Of a stretch of 49,121 nt of DNA, positions 1-7,244 are shown piece after piece (position 1 is the first letter of the stretch; each line of letters opens with the position of its first letter). Made by a program: the position numbers and the translations under genes. Where the stretch lies: NCBI GenBank assembly GCA_035533215.1, contig DATLUG010000019.1:1-49121 (forward strand), given 5' to 3'. The notes beneath the pieces were generated by a model, which ran no database searches, was not told the origin of the DNA, and saw only the letters and a program-made list of their open reading frames with translations. Origin of the DNA: DAHUZL01 sp035533215 (GTDB lineage: Bacteria > Chloroflexota > Dormibacteria > Aeolococcales > Bog-877).

Positions 1-361
1 CGAAGGTGGCAGCGATGGTGGAGGTGACGTGACGGCCGGCGCTGTCGACGTATTCCGCCGTGCTCGAGATCATCTCCGTGGCGTCGGCGCTGCGCCGCAG
101 CGGCAGGAGCGCAGCGGCGTCGGTGGCGGCGTAGCCGGTGCCGTCGACCAGCAGGTCGGCGCCGTCGCCCGGCGCCGTGAGCAGCTGACCGGGGTCGTCG
201 CGGTCGGCGGCCACGAAGGGTCCCTCGGCGGCAGCGATGTCGGCCGGCAGGTGGCCGGGATCGCGCCCGCTGACGCCCACGCGCCCACCGGCCGCGCGCA
301 GCCGGCGGCCGGTGGCGCGGCCGAGCAGTCCGGTGCCGCCGATGATGAGCCCGCGGGGCAC
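1..361 (-). CDS. NAD(P)-dependent epimerase/dehydratase-like protein, N-terminal part (runs off the left edge)
   Basis: Only the first 120 residues are in the window. Residues 4-14 read GLIIGGTGLLG, the GxxGxxG dinucleotide-binding loop of a Rossmann fold, followed by a helix (RATGRRL) as in extended short-chain dehydrogenases. Further on, MISSTAEYVDSAGRH resembles the stretch around the active-site Ser/Tyr region of epimerase-like proteins. The GTG at 361 is chosen because the Rossmann strand begins right after it and because a TACGCT -10 hexamer lies exactly 6 nt upstream, as before many genes here. No Shine-Dalgarno sequence is visible. The substrate cannot be told. The fold assignment is reasonably sure; the exact activity is not. 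Confidence 0.7.
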   Translation of the reverse strand, partial: MPRGLIIGGTGLLGRATGRRLRAAGGRVGVSGRDPGHLPADIAAAEGPFVAADRDDPGQLLTAPGDGADLLVDGTGYAATDAAALLPLRRSADATEMISSTAEYVDSAGRHVTSTIAATF

Positions 362-367
362 CGGGCC

Positions 368-373
368 AGCGTA
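368..373 (-). promoter_or_regulatory. -10 element (TACGCT) for the epimerase-like gene
   Basis: On the minus strand TACGCT ends 6 nt before the GTG at 361. This predicts transcription starting at or next to the first base of the start codon. No convincing -35 was found. Confidence 0.5.
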
Positions 374-739
374 GCCGGCCGGCCCCACCCTGGAAGCGAT
401 CGGGGCCGCGCGGATGGCGGAGCGGCATGCCGGTCATGGGCTGAACGCGGTCGCGCGTGCGAGCGGCGGCGGTCGCGACACCCCTGGGTGGGTCCCGGCG
501 CCATTGGGGCCCGGCGCCACCCGCCGGGGCCGTGCACGTCAGCCGGGTGCCCTGCGCCGCTCGGGTCGGGGTCCGGCGCAGCCGCGCGGTCAGCCCGCCG
601 GAGCGGGGCCGTCCGGTTCAGGGTGCAGGTGAGTGGACGGCACCCGCGCTCGCTGGCGGAAACGGGATCTGTCGTTGGTTGCGGAGTCCGCCCGGGCGAC
701 GCTCCCTGTGAACGCCCTCGGCCAGGGGACCGGGCGCGG
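374..739. other. Intergenic stretch with no recognised gene
   Basis: Both strands carry long open frames here, but third-codon-position choice is not coding-like and no motif, tRNA or repeat was recognised. It lies between the promoter of the epimerase gene and the stop of the next minus-strand gene. Confidence 0.5.
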
Positions 740-1252
740 TCACGTGCCGCCAGCCTCCGGCGGCCGGTGGCGCGGGTGCTGGCCTGCCGTCGAACCGGCC
801 CGGGGCAGACCGAACACGGACGCGAGGCCGGCTCCGACCGCACCCGCACCGAGAGCGAAGGGCCGGTCGCCACGCCACGAGTGAATGGACACGCCCGGCT
901 GGGTGAAGATGAGGTGGTTGACCGATGGGAGGCTCGCGGCCAGCAGGATGGCGCAGCCGATCCCAGGCCACAGCGGGGGCCGCGCCAGCCAGATGGAGCG
1001 GACGGCTCGCGACCGGTGGGCTGCGCCGACCCCGAGGGTCGCACATCCGAGAGCCACCGTCCCCGAGCCGAACACGATGGATGTCGCGTGAGGCCCCACC
1101 TGGAAGCCGTTCCGGCGGCGGTGGTCAGCGTCGGCGAGCGTCACCGTCTCGCTGACCGTCCCCCGGAGCAGGCTCGCCACGATCATCACGGCCCCGCTCG
1201 CCACCGCCAGCCAACCGCCGAGCGTTGACGTCCGGTCGGTCACGAGCGGCAT
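740..1252 (-). CDS. Small hypothetical integral membrane protein, four predicted TM segments
   Basis: A 170-aa protein with hydrophobic segments near residues 11-29, 55-78, 93-110 and 131-148, separated by short polar or Arg-rich loops. The tail after residue 150 is Pro/Arg-rich and probably cytoplasmic or disordered. No family was recognised. The start ATG overlaps the 3' end of the upstream minus-strand ORF (1240-1503) by 13 nt, which suggests translation coupled to that gene; no clear Shine-Dalgarno sequence is visible. It could be a small transporter-like or DUF protein, but nothing in the sequence decides this. The TM pattern and GC-rich codon third positions make it likely to be real. 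Confidence 0.55.
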   Translation of the reverse strand: MPLVTDRTSTLGGWLAVASGAVMIVASLLRGTVSETVTLADADHRRRNGFQVGPHATSIVFGSGTVALGCATLGVGAAHRSRAVRSIWLARPPLWPGIGCAILLAASLPSVNHLIFTQPGVSIHSWRGDRPFALGAGAVGAGLASVFGLPRAGSTAGQHPRHRPPEAGGT

Positions 1253-1503
1253 GAGGCGCGGCGAACGCCCACCGCCGGATCGCCCTCGGCCGCGCCGCCG
1301 CTCCCGCCCCGATCGGTTCCCCTGGTCACGCAGGTCAGCTCCGCCAGCCGATGGAGCGGCTCCACGTCGTGGCGGGAGCCGTTCGGGGCAACGTCGTCGA
1401 CCAGGAGCACCGCCTGCTTCGCCACCTCCGCCAGCTCCTCAGGGAGGGTGCCGGCGCGGCTGCGGTCCCCGGGCAGGTGCCGGTCGTCGGAGCCGGGTCT
1501 CAC
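1240..1503 (-). CDS. Small hypothetical protein upstream of the membrane protein gene
   Basis: An 87-aa reading frame in which codons from about position 15 onward end almost always in G or C, as in real genes of this genome. The core contains a likely amphipathic helix (PEELAEVAKQAVLLVDDV) and then VEPLHRLAELTCV. I recognise no family. The GTG at 1503 is one of several possible starts; the frame stays open upstream to 1581. Its stop lies inside the first codons of the downstream membrane-protein gene, so the two may form one unit. The composition supports coding, but the short length and unclear start keep confidence low. Confidence 0.4.
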   Translation of the reverse strand: MRPGSDDRHLPGDRSRAGTLPEELAEVAKQAVLLVDDVAPNGSRHDVEPLHRLAELTCVTRGTDRGGSGGAAEGDPAVGVRRASCRS

Positions 1504-1589
1504 GGTCGCTCGCACGCACGCCGCGACGGACCGGTTGGGCGGCAGGGAGCGCGGGCCGCCCGGGGGCCGCGACGGCGCCACTTCGATCG

Positions 1590-1672
1590 TGCCAGCACCG
1601 GGGGTCGAACCCGGACGTCCTTGCGGACAACGGTTTTTGAGACCGTCGCGTCTGCCATTCCGCCATGCTGGC
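1590..1672 (-). tRNA. tRNA-Leu (anticodon CAA)
   Basis: The minus-strand sequence folds into a class II tRNA. The acceptor stem GCCAGCA pairs with TGCTGGC. The anticodon stem ACGGT/ACCGT encloses the loop CTCAAAA, giving anticodon CAA. A long variable arm follows (TCC-GCAA-GGA), then a T arm CCGGG-TTCGACC-CCCGG. The discriminator is A. The 3' CCA is not encoded. The 5' end lies 20 nt after the stop of the nuclease gene, so both may be on one transcript. Confidence 0.95.
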
Positions 1673-1692
1673 GCGACTGTCGGGTGACCCCG

Positions 1693-2193
1693 CTACGGGC
1701 GGGGGTCGTCCAGGTCGGGAAGGTCCATGCTGTTGATCATCTCCTGGAACACCCGCAGCCGCTCCTGCTCCGCCTCGGACTCGGGCAGGACCGCCGCCTT
1801 CTCCAGCACCTCGCGGGCCACGTAGATGGGAGAGCCCAGCCGCACCGCCAGCGCGATGGCGTCGCTGGGGCGGGCGTCGAGGTCCAGCTTGCGCCCCTCC
1901 ACCCGGCCCAGGATGCGGGCGAAGAAGACGTCGTTGTCCAGCGAGGTGACCACGATCCGACTCACCTCCACGTGGAGCTGCTCGAAGAGGCCGACGACCA
2001 GGTCGTGGGTGATGGGCCGGTCGGGCACGATCCCGGTGATCTTGATCGCGATGGCGTTGGCCTCCGCCACCCCGATCCAGATCGGCAGGAAGCGCTCGGC
2101 CTCCCGCTCCTTCAGGATCACCACGTGCTGGCCGGTCGGCATGTGGACGCGGATGCTGTCGACCCCCACCTCGACCAGGTCCACGGCGCTCAC
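1693..2193 (-). CDS. Bifunctional nuclease family protein (BFN/DUF151)
   Basis: About 166 aa. Characteristic pieces of the BFN domain are visible: an N-terminal strand with SIRVHMPTGQHVVILKE, then ERFLPIWIG, ANAIA, VSRIVVTSLDNDVFFA and DARPSDAIALAVRLGSPI. Members have been assigned RNase and DNase activity in plants, and many bacteria carry one of unknown role. The acidic C-terminus (EAEQERLRVFQEMINSMDLPDLDD) is common in bacterial copies. The open frame runs upstream to 2283. The GTG at 2193 was preferred because GGGAGG directly precedes it and homologues begin there; the GTG at 2184 is an alternative. tRNA-Leu follows 20 nt downstream, and polA diverges. Confidence 0.85.
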   Translation of the reverse strand: MSAVDLVEVGVDSIRVHMPTGQHVVILKEREAERFLPIWIGVAEANAIAIKITGIVPDRPITHDLVVGLFEQLHVEVSRIVVTSLDNDVFFARILGRVEGRKLDLDARPSDAIALAVRLGSPIYVAREVLEKAAVLPESEAEQERLRVFQEMINSMDLPDLDDPRP

Positions 2194-2281
2194 ACCCCTC
2201 CCAGAGCCGGAACCGGACGGGGGGGCCAGGATCTCCGCCACCGGTGCCCGGCATCTCCCCGGCAGACGCGACGACGCCCCC

Positions 2282-2287
2282 ATGATA
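2282..2287 (-). promoter_or_regulatory. -10 element (TATCAT) for the BFN gene
   Basis: On the minus strand TATCAT lies about 90 nt upstream of the BFN start, a good match to TATAAT in a very GC-rich spacer. It implies an untranslated leader of about 80 nt. No -35 is obvious. Confidence 0.45.
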
Positions 2288-2378
2288 GCGGTGGCCCGTC
2301 AGACCGGCCCCCGGGGTGGGCCGGGGCGACCGCGCGCGGTGCCGTCGGTCCACCGGCCCGGGCCGCCGCCGACCGCCG

Positions 2379-2384
2379 GATAAT
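2379..2384 (+). promoter_or_regulatory. -10 element (GATAAT) for polA
   Basis: GATAAT matches TATAAT at 5 of 6 positions and ends 7 nt before the ATG at 2392. This predicts a leaderless polA mRNA and argues for 2392 over the in-frame ATG at 2383, which overlaps the hexamer. Confidence 0.55.
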
Positions 2385-2391
2385 GCCGCCC

Positions 2392-5229
2392 ATGGCGCCC
2401 GAGCCGATCCCCGGGGCCAGGCCCCGCCTCCTCCTCATCGACGGGCACGCCCTTGCTTTCCGCGCCTACTTCGCGCTGCCGGCGCTGAGCAACAGCCGGG
2501 GCGAGCTGATCAACGCGGTGTACGGGTTCACCTCGATGCTCCTGCTGGGCCTGGGCCAGGGCGTCGACCACGCGGTGGCGGCGTTCGACCCGCCCGGCGC
2601 GACGTTCCGGGACCAGCGGCTGGCGACCTACAAGGCCCATCGCGCCCCGATCCCCGAGGAGTTCAGCCGCCAGATCCCCCTCTGCGAGCGGGTCCTGGCC
2701 GCGCTCCACATCCCGGTCGTGGTGGTGCCCGGGTTCGAGGCCGACGACGTCATCGGCACCCTCACCCTGCAGGCCGAGACGCAAGGGTGCGACACCGTCA
2801 TCCTCACCGCCGACCTCGACCTGATCCAGCTGGTCACCGACCACACGGTGGTCCAGGCGAGCCGTCGCGGCGTCAGCGACCCCATCATCTACGACCCCGC
2901 CGCGGTGCGGGATCGCTTCGGCTTCGAGCCGGTTCGGATCATCGACTACAAGGCGCTCCGGGGCGACCCCAGCGACAACATCCCGGGCATCCCCGGGATC
3001 GGTGAGAAGACCGCCGCCCAGCTGGTGCAGGCCCACGGCGACCTGGACCAGGTCCTCGCCGCCGCCCCGGGGATGAAGCCCGGGCGCGTCCGCACCGGCT
3101 TGCTCGAGTACGCGGACCAGGCCCGACTCGGACGCGAGCTGGTGACGATCGTCCGCGACGTCCCCGGGGTGCGGCTGGACCTGGACCGCTCCCGCCTCGC
3201 CGACTACGACCTCGCAGCGGCTCAGGCGGAGCTCCGGGAGATGGACATGCCCAGCCTCGCCCGCCGGCTCCCGGGCGCCGCGGCTGCGGCCGAGGCGGCC
3301 GAGGGCTCGGCCGCAGCCCCGGCCGGGCCCGGCGACCCCGGCACCGACGCGCCCGGATCCGCACCGGGGCCGGTCCGGTCCGATGCCGCCGTGTCCTCCC
3401 TGGACCTGGAGCCGACCGTGGTCACCGACCGGGAGGGGGTGGACCAGCTCGTCGCCGCGGTGCGGACCCGGGGCGGGGCCGCCATCCGCACCGTGTGCGC
3501 GGGGCCGCCGCGCCACGGCCGCATCCTGGGGCTCGCCCTGGCCACCGATCCCCGCACCGCGTGGTTCTGCCCCCTGGAGCCCGACGGCGCCGAGGGCCAG
3601 GCCCATCTGTCCGAGGACGCCGCCCGTCCGCTGCGAACGCTCCTCCAGGACCCGGGGGTCCGGCTCACCGGCTACCACCTCAAGTCCGACTGGCTCGCCT
3701 GGGGCGCCGCCGGCGTCCGGCTCGGCGCCCTCGACTTCGACTGCGTCCTGGCGGCGTACCTCGCCGACTCCCGCAGCCGGACCCTGCCGCTCGCCGTGCT
3801 CGCGCGCGACTACGCCCACCTCGCCATCCCCGACGAGTCGCCGGCGCCGGCGGGGCGGCGCCGCTCCGACGAGGCGCCCGGCCCGGAGGGCCGCGCGCGC
3901 CTGCACGCGACCCTGGCCGCCGCCACCTGCGCGGTGCGGCCGGGGCTGGAGCTGGCGCTGGAGGCGGTCCAGGGCAGCCGGCTCCTGCACGAGCTGGAGA
4001 TCCCGCTCATCCCCATCCTGGCCGGCATGGAGGCGCTCGGGGTGCGGGTCGACGCCGCCCCGCTCCGCCAGCTCGGCGCCGAGCTGGCGCAGCAGGTGGG
4101 GCAGCTCGAAGCCGACATCTTCGAGCGGGCAGGCCACCCCTTCCTCATCGGCTCGCCCCAGCAGCTCGCCGCCGTCCTCTACGACGAGATGGAGCTCGAG
4201 AGCTCGCGCCGGACCAAGACCGGGCGGAGCACCGACGCGGCCGCGCTGGAGGCGCTCCGCCAGGAGCACCCGATCGTGGCGGCGGTGCTGGAATGGCGCC
4301 AGCTGACCAAGCTCAAGAACACCTACGTGGACCAGCTGCCCGAGCTGGTCGACCCCCTGGACGGCCGGGTCCACACCAGCTTCAACCAGGCGGTGGCCGC
4401 CACCGGCCGGCTCTCCTCCAGCGACCCCAACCTGCAGAACATCCCGGTGCGCACCGAGGCGGGCCGCCGCATCCGGGCCGCCTTCCTCCCGGCCGACCCC
4501 GGCTGGCACCTCTGCTCCGCCGACTACTCCCAGATCGAGCTGCGGGTGCTCGCCCACCTCAGCGAGGACCCCCACCTGCTGGCGGCGTTCGCCCGGGGCG
4601 CCGACGTCCACGCCGAGACCGCCGCCACCGTCTTCGGGGTCGCGCCCGAGAGCGTGAGCCCGGACCAGCGCCGGATGGCGAAGGTCGTCAACTTCGGCAT
4701 CCTGTACGGGCTCTCCACCTACGGGCTCTCGCGCGACCTGGGCATCCCGACGGCCGCCGCCGAGGCCTTCATCCAGCGCTACTTCGAGACCTTCTCCAGG
4801 GTGCGTGGCTACCTGGCCGGGATCAAGCAGGAGGCCCACGAGCAGGGCTACGTCACGACCCTGCTGGGACGGCGCCGCACCCTGCCCGACCTGCGGGCGG
4901 GGAGCCGGCCGCTGCGCGAGGCGAGCGAGCGGATGGCGGTCAACATGCCCATCCAGGGCTCGGCCGCCGACATCATGAAGCTGGGGATGCTGCGGGCCCA
5001 GGCCGCCCTGGAGGGCAGCGGGCTGCGCGCGCGGTTGCTCCTGCAGGTCCACGACGAGCTGGTCTTCGAGGCGCCGGTCGCCGAGCTCGGCGCGGTCGCC
5101 CGGCTCGCCCGGGAGGCGATGGGCGGGGCCCTCGAGCTCCGGGTCCCGCTGGTCGTCGACTGCAAGTCGGGGCTCAACTGGGCCGATCTCGCCCCCATGA
5201 CGGAGGAGCCGGCCCCCGCCCGTGCCTGA
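2392..5229 (+). CDS. polA: DNA polymerase I, with proofreading domain lacking catalytic acids
   Basis: A 945-aa family A polymerase for gap filling in excision repair and Okazaki fragment processing. Residues 1-300 form the 5'-3' nuclease: LLLIDGHALAFRAYFAL, FEADDVIGTL, TADLDLIQLV and GDPSDNIPGIPGIGEKTAA are clear. Roughly residues 340-520 correspond to the 3'-5' exonuclease fold, but where active enzymes have the DxE motif this one reads AAIRTVCAGPP, and the later Tyr/Asp motif is not found, so proofreading is probably dead, as in Taq polymerase. The polymerase has motif A DYSQIELRVLAHL (about 709), motif B RRMAKVVNFGILYGLS (about 760) and motif C QVHDELVFE (about 884). An Ala/Pro-rich linker (about 300-335) joins the nuclease to the rest. 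mutM overlaps its last 8 nt. Confidence 0.97.
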   Translation: MAPEPIPGARPRLLLIDGHALAFRAYFALPALSNSRGELINAVYGFTSMLLLGLGQGVDHAVAAFDPPGATFRDQRLATYKAHRAPIPEEFSRQIPLCERVLAALHIPVVVVPGFEADDVIGTLTLQAETQGCDTVILTADLDLIQLVTDHTVVQASRRGVSDPIIYDPAAVRDRFGFEPVRIIDYKALRGDPSDNIPGIPGIGEKTAAQLVQAHGDLDQVLAAAPGMKPGRVRTGLLEYADQARLGRELVTIVRDVPGVRLDLDRSRLADYDLAAAQAELREMDMPSLARRLPGAAAAAEAAEGSAAAPAGPGDPGTDAPGSAPGPVRSDAAVSSLDLEPTVVTDREGVDQLVAAVRTRGGAAIRTVCAGPPRHGRILGLALATDPRTAWFCPLEPDGAEGQAHLSEDAARPLRTLLQDPGVRLTGYHLKSDWLAWGAAGVRLGALDFDCVLAAYLADSRSRTLPLAVLARDYAHLAIPDESPAPAGRRRSDEAPGPEGRARLHATLAAATCAVRPGLELALEAVQGSRLLHELEIPLIPILAGMEALGVRVDAAPLRQLGAELAQQVGQLEADIFERAGHPFLIGSPQQLAAVLYDEMELESSRRTKTGRSTDAAALEALRQEHPIVAAVLEWRQLTKLKNTYVDQLPELVDPLDGRVHTSFNQAVAATGRLSSSDPNLQNIPVRTEAGRRIRAAFLPADPGWHLCSADYSQIELRVLAHLSEDPHLLAAFARGADVHAETAATVFGVAPESVSPDQRRMAKVVNFGILYGLSTYGLSRDLGIPTAAAEAFIQRYFETFSRVRGYLAGIKQEAHEQGYVTTLLGRRRTLPDLRAGSRPLREASERMAVNMPIQGSAADIMKLGMLRAQAALEGSGLRARLLLQVHDELVFEAPVAELGAVARLAREAMGGALELRVPLVVDCKSGLNWADLAPMTEEPAPARA

Positions 5230-6061
5230 GCTTCCCGAGGTCGAGACGATCGTCCGCGACCTCCGCCCGCACCTCCGCGGCGCACGCGTCGCGGAGGTGC
5301 GCCTCGGCCACCCGTCGGTCATCCGCCACCCCGACCCGGCGGCGTTCGCCGCCGGCCTGGCGGAGGCCCGCCTGGGGACGATCCGGCGGCGGGGCAAGTT
5401 CATGCTCCTGGACCTGGCCGGGCCCCGCCTCACGGCGGGCTCGGTGCTGGTCGTGCACCTCGGCATGAGCGGGACCCTGTGCCTCGCCGATCCGGCGGAG
5501 GCTGAGCGGCGCCACACCCACCTGAGGCTCCGCCTCGATCGGGGGCGGGAGCTCCGGTTCGTCGACCCCCGCCGCTTCGGGCGGCTCCTGCTCGGCCGGC
5601 CGGCCGAGCTCCAGCGGCTCGGCCGGCTCCCCCGGCTCGGTCGCGAGCCGCTCGGCCCCGCCTTCGCCGCCGACTGGTGGGCCGGCGTCCTCCACGCCAG
5701 CCGGCGCCCCCTCAAGGCGCTCCTCCTGGACCAGGCGATCGTCAGCGGCTGCGGCAACATCTATGCCGACGAGGCCCTGTTCCTGGCCCGGCTGCGACCC
5801 GGGCGACGGGCCGACCGCTGCACCGCGGCGCAGGCGGAGGCACTGCGCCGGGCGCTCCCGATCGTCCTCCGGGCGGCGATCCGCAGCCGCGGGAGCTCGA
5901 TCGCCGACTACCGGGACGGCTTCGGCGCCCGCGGGCAGGCGCACGAGTCGCTGTTCGTGTACGGCCGCGGCGGCCTGCCCTGCGTCCGCTGCGGCGCGGT
6001 CCTGCGCCGGGCGGTGGTCGCCGGCCGGACCACCGTGTCCTGTCCCGGGTGTCAGCGCTGA
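5222..6061 (+). CDS. mutM: Formamidopyrimidine-DNA glycosylase (Fpg/MutM)
   Basis: A 279-aa base-excision repair glycosylase/AP lyase that removes oxidised purines such as 8-oxoguanine. The GTG start gives the mature N-terminus PELPEVETI, in which Pro2 is the catalytic nucleophile and Glu3 the general acid. GKFMLLDL carries the conserved catalytic-site Lys, and LVVHLGMSG is the family strand. The helix-two-turn-helix appears as VSGCGNIYADEALFLARL. The C-terminal zinc finger has four cysteines (CVRCG and CPGC). The start lies 8 nt inside polA, so the two are translationally coupled, which fits polA filling the gap that MutM opens. The length is normal for the family. Confidence 0.97.
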   Translation: MPELPEVETIVRDLRPHLRGARVAEVRLGHPSVIRHPDPAAFAAGLAEARLGTIRRRGKFMLLDLAGPRLTAGSVLVVHLGMSGTLCLADPAEAERRHTHLRLRLDRGRELRFVDPRRFGRLLLGRPAELQRLGRLPRLGREPLGPAFAADWWAGVLHASRRPLKALLLDQAIVSGCGNIYADEALFLARLRPGRRADRCTAAQAEALRRALPIVLRAAIRSRGSSIADYRDGFGARGQAHESLFVYGRGGLPCVRCGAVLRRAVVAGRTTVSCPGCQR

Positions 6062-7194
6062 CCGCCCCCGCGGCCGCCGCAGCCGGGGGCCCGGACGGGC
6101 TGCGGGCGCTCCTGCTGTCCTTCGATGACGGGACCCCGGCGGCGCCCCCGCTCGGGGGCCAGGGGGTCGCCGTCGCGGGGCTGGCCGGCCACCTCCCGGC
6201 CGCCGGGGCGGCGGTCACGGTCTGCAGCAGTCGGCGGGGCCCCGCCGGGTTCGTCTGGCCGGGAGGCGGTCCCACCGGGCGCCCCGCCCTCGACTTCTCC
6301 TGGTGGCTGGCGCGCCGGCTGCCCCGGCTCGGCCGACTGGTGCGGCCCCAGGTGTGGCACGCGCAGAGCGGTCCCGGCGGGGTCCTGCTGCTGCGCCTTC
6401 CCGCGGGGGCGCCCCTGGTCGTCACCGCCAACCACACCTACCGCCAGGCTCACGGCGGCTGGTGGGCGACCCGGCCGCTGGCCGCGGTGGAGGGGCGCGG
6501 CTACCGCGCGGCGGCCCATGTCCTGGCCATCTCCCCCTCCACCGCCGTGAGGGTGGTGGCCGACCACGGGGTCCAACCCGGGCGGGTGTCGGTGGTCGCG
6601 CCCGGGATCGACACCGACCGCTTCCGCCCCCCCCGGGACGACGAGCCGGACCGCGACGGCGCCACCCTCCTCTTCTGCGGACGCCTGGACCCGGTCAAGG
6701 GCCTTCGCACCTTCGCCGCCCTCGTCGACGAGCTGGCCCTGGAGCGCCCGGAGCTGCGCGCGGTCGTGTGCGGGGAGGGCCCGGAGCGGGGCGCCGCCGC
6801 CGATCTCGGCCGCCGCTGGCCGGGGCGCGTCACGGTGACCGGTCGGCTGGACGACGACGCCCTGGCCAGGTGCCAGCGGCGGGCGACGGTGTGCGTCATG
6901 CCCTCCGCCTACGAGGGCCTCGGCCTGGTGGCGCTGGAGGCGCTCAGCTCGGAGACCCCGGTGGTCGCCCACGACGTCAGCGGCCTGCACGACCTCGGCC
7001 CGGCGGGAGTGGTCCTGGTCCCTGCCGGGGCGCCGCTCGCGCTGGCCGCGGCGGTGCGGACCCTCCTCGACGACCCCGGCCGCCGCACGGCACTCGGGGC
7101 AAGGGGCCGAGCCCATGTCCTGGAGCGGCACCGCTGGACCGAGGTGGCCGCGGCCACCGCCGCGGTCTACCGGCGGGTGGCGCAGGCGGGCTGA
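6049..7194 (+). CDS. Glycosyltransferase family 4 (GT-B) protein
   Basis: About 381 aa. The C-terminal domain shows the GT4 pattern: a linker with VSVVAPGIDTDRF, then LLFCGRLDPVKGL (usual GRLxxxKG), VVCGEGPE, VTVTGRL and the EX7E-like segment PSAYEGLGLVALEALSSETPVVA, whose Glu residues bind the nucleotide-sugar phosphates. The N-terminal acceptor domain is less conserved (RPQVWHAQSGPGG, VVTANHTYRQAH). It probably adds a hexose to a lipid or surface glycan; the acceptor cannot be told. The GTG at 6049 overlaps the mutM end by 13 nt and leaves a short Ala-rich lead-in, so it looks like a member of the polA-mutM transcription unit. Confidence 0.85.
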   Translation: MSALTAPAAAAAGGPDGLRALLLSFDDGTPAAPPLGGQGVAVAGLAGHLPAAGAAVTVCSSRRGPAGFVWPGGGPTGRPALDFSWWLARRLPRLGRLVRPQVWHAQSGPGGVLLLRLPAGAPLVVTANHTYRQAHGGWWATRPLAAVEGRGYRAAAHVLAISPSTAVRVVADHGVQPGRVSVVAPGIDTDRFRPPRDDEPDRDGATLLFCGRLDPVKGLRTFAALVDELALERPELRAVVCGEGPERGAAADLGRRWPGRVTVTGRLDDDALARCQRRATVCVMPSAYEGLGLVALEALSSETPVVAHDVSGLHDLGPAGVVLVPAGAPLALAAAVRTLLDDPGRRTALGARGRAHVLERHRWTEVAAATAAVYRRVAQAG

Positions 7195-7244
7195 GGGCGC
7201 CCGCCGGTCGTATCCGGGGGGCCGCAGGCGCCGTTCTCCGACCC

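Noticed and set aside
29..1228. 399-codon plus-strand open frame at the left end
   Set aside because: Arg/Gly-rich with no motif, and it opposes minus-strand frames with a Rossmann motif and TM segments.
2299..5760. 1153-codon minus-strand open frame opposite polA and mutM
   Set aside because: Long antisense frames are expected at this GC content; it is rich in Gly, Arg, Val and Gln with no domain, while the plus strand has certain genes.
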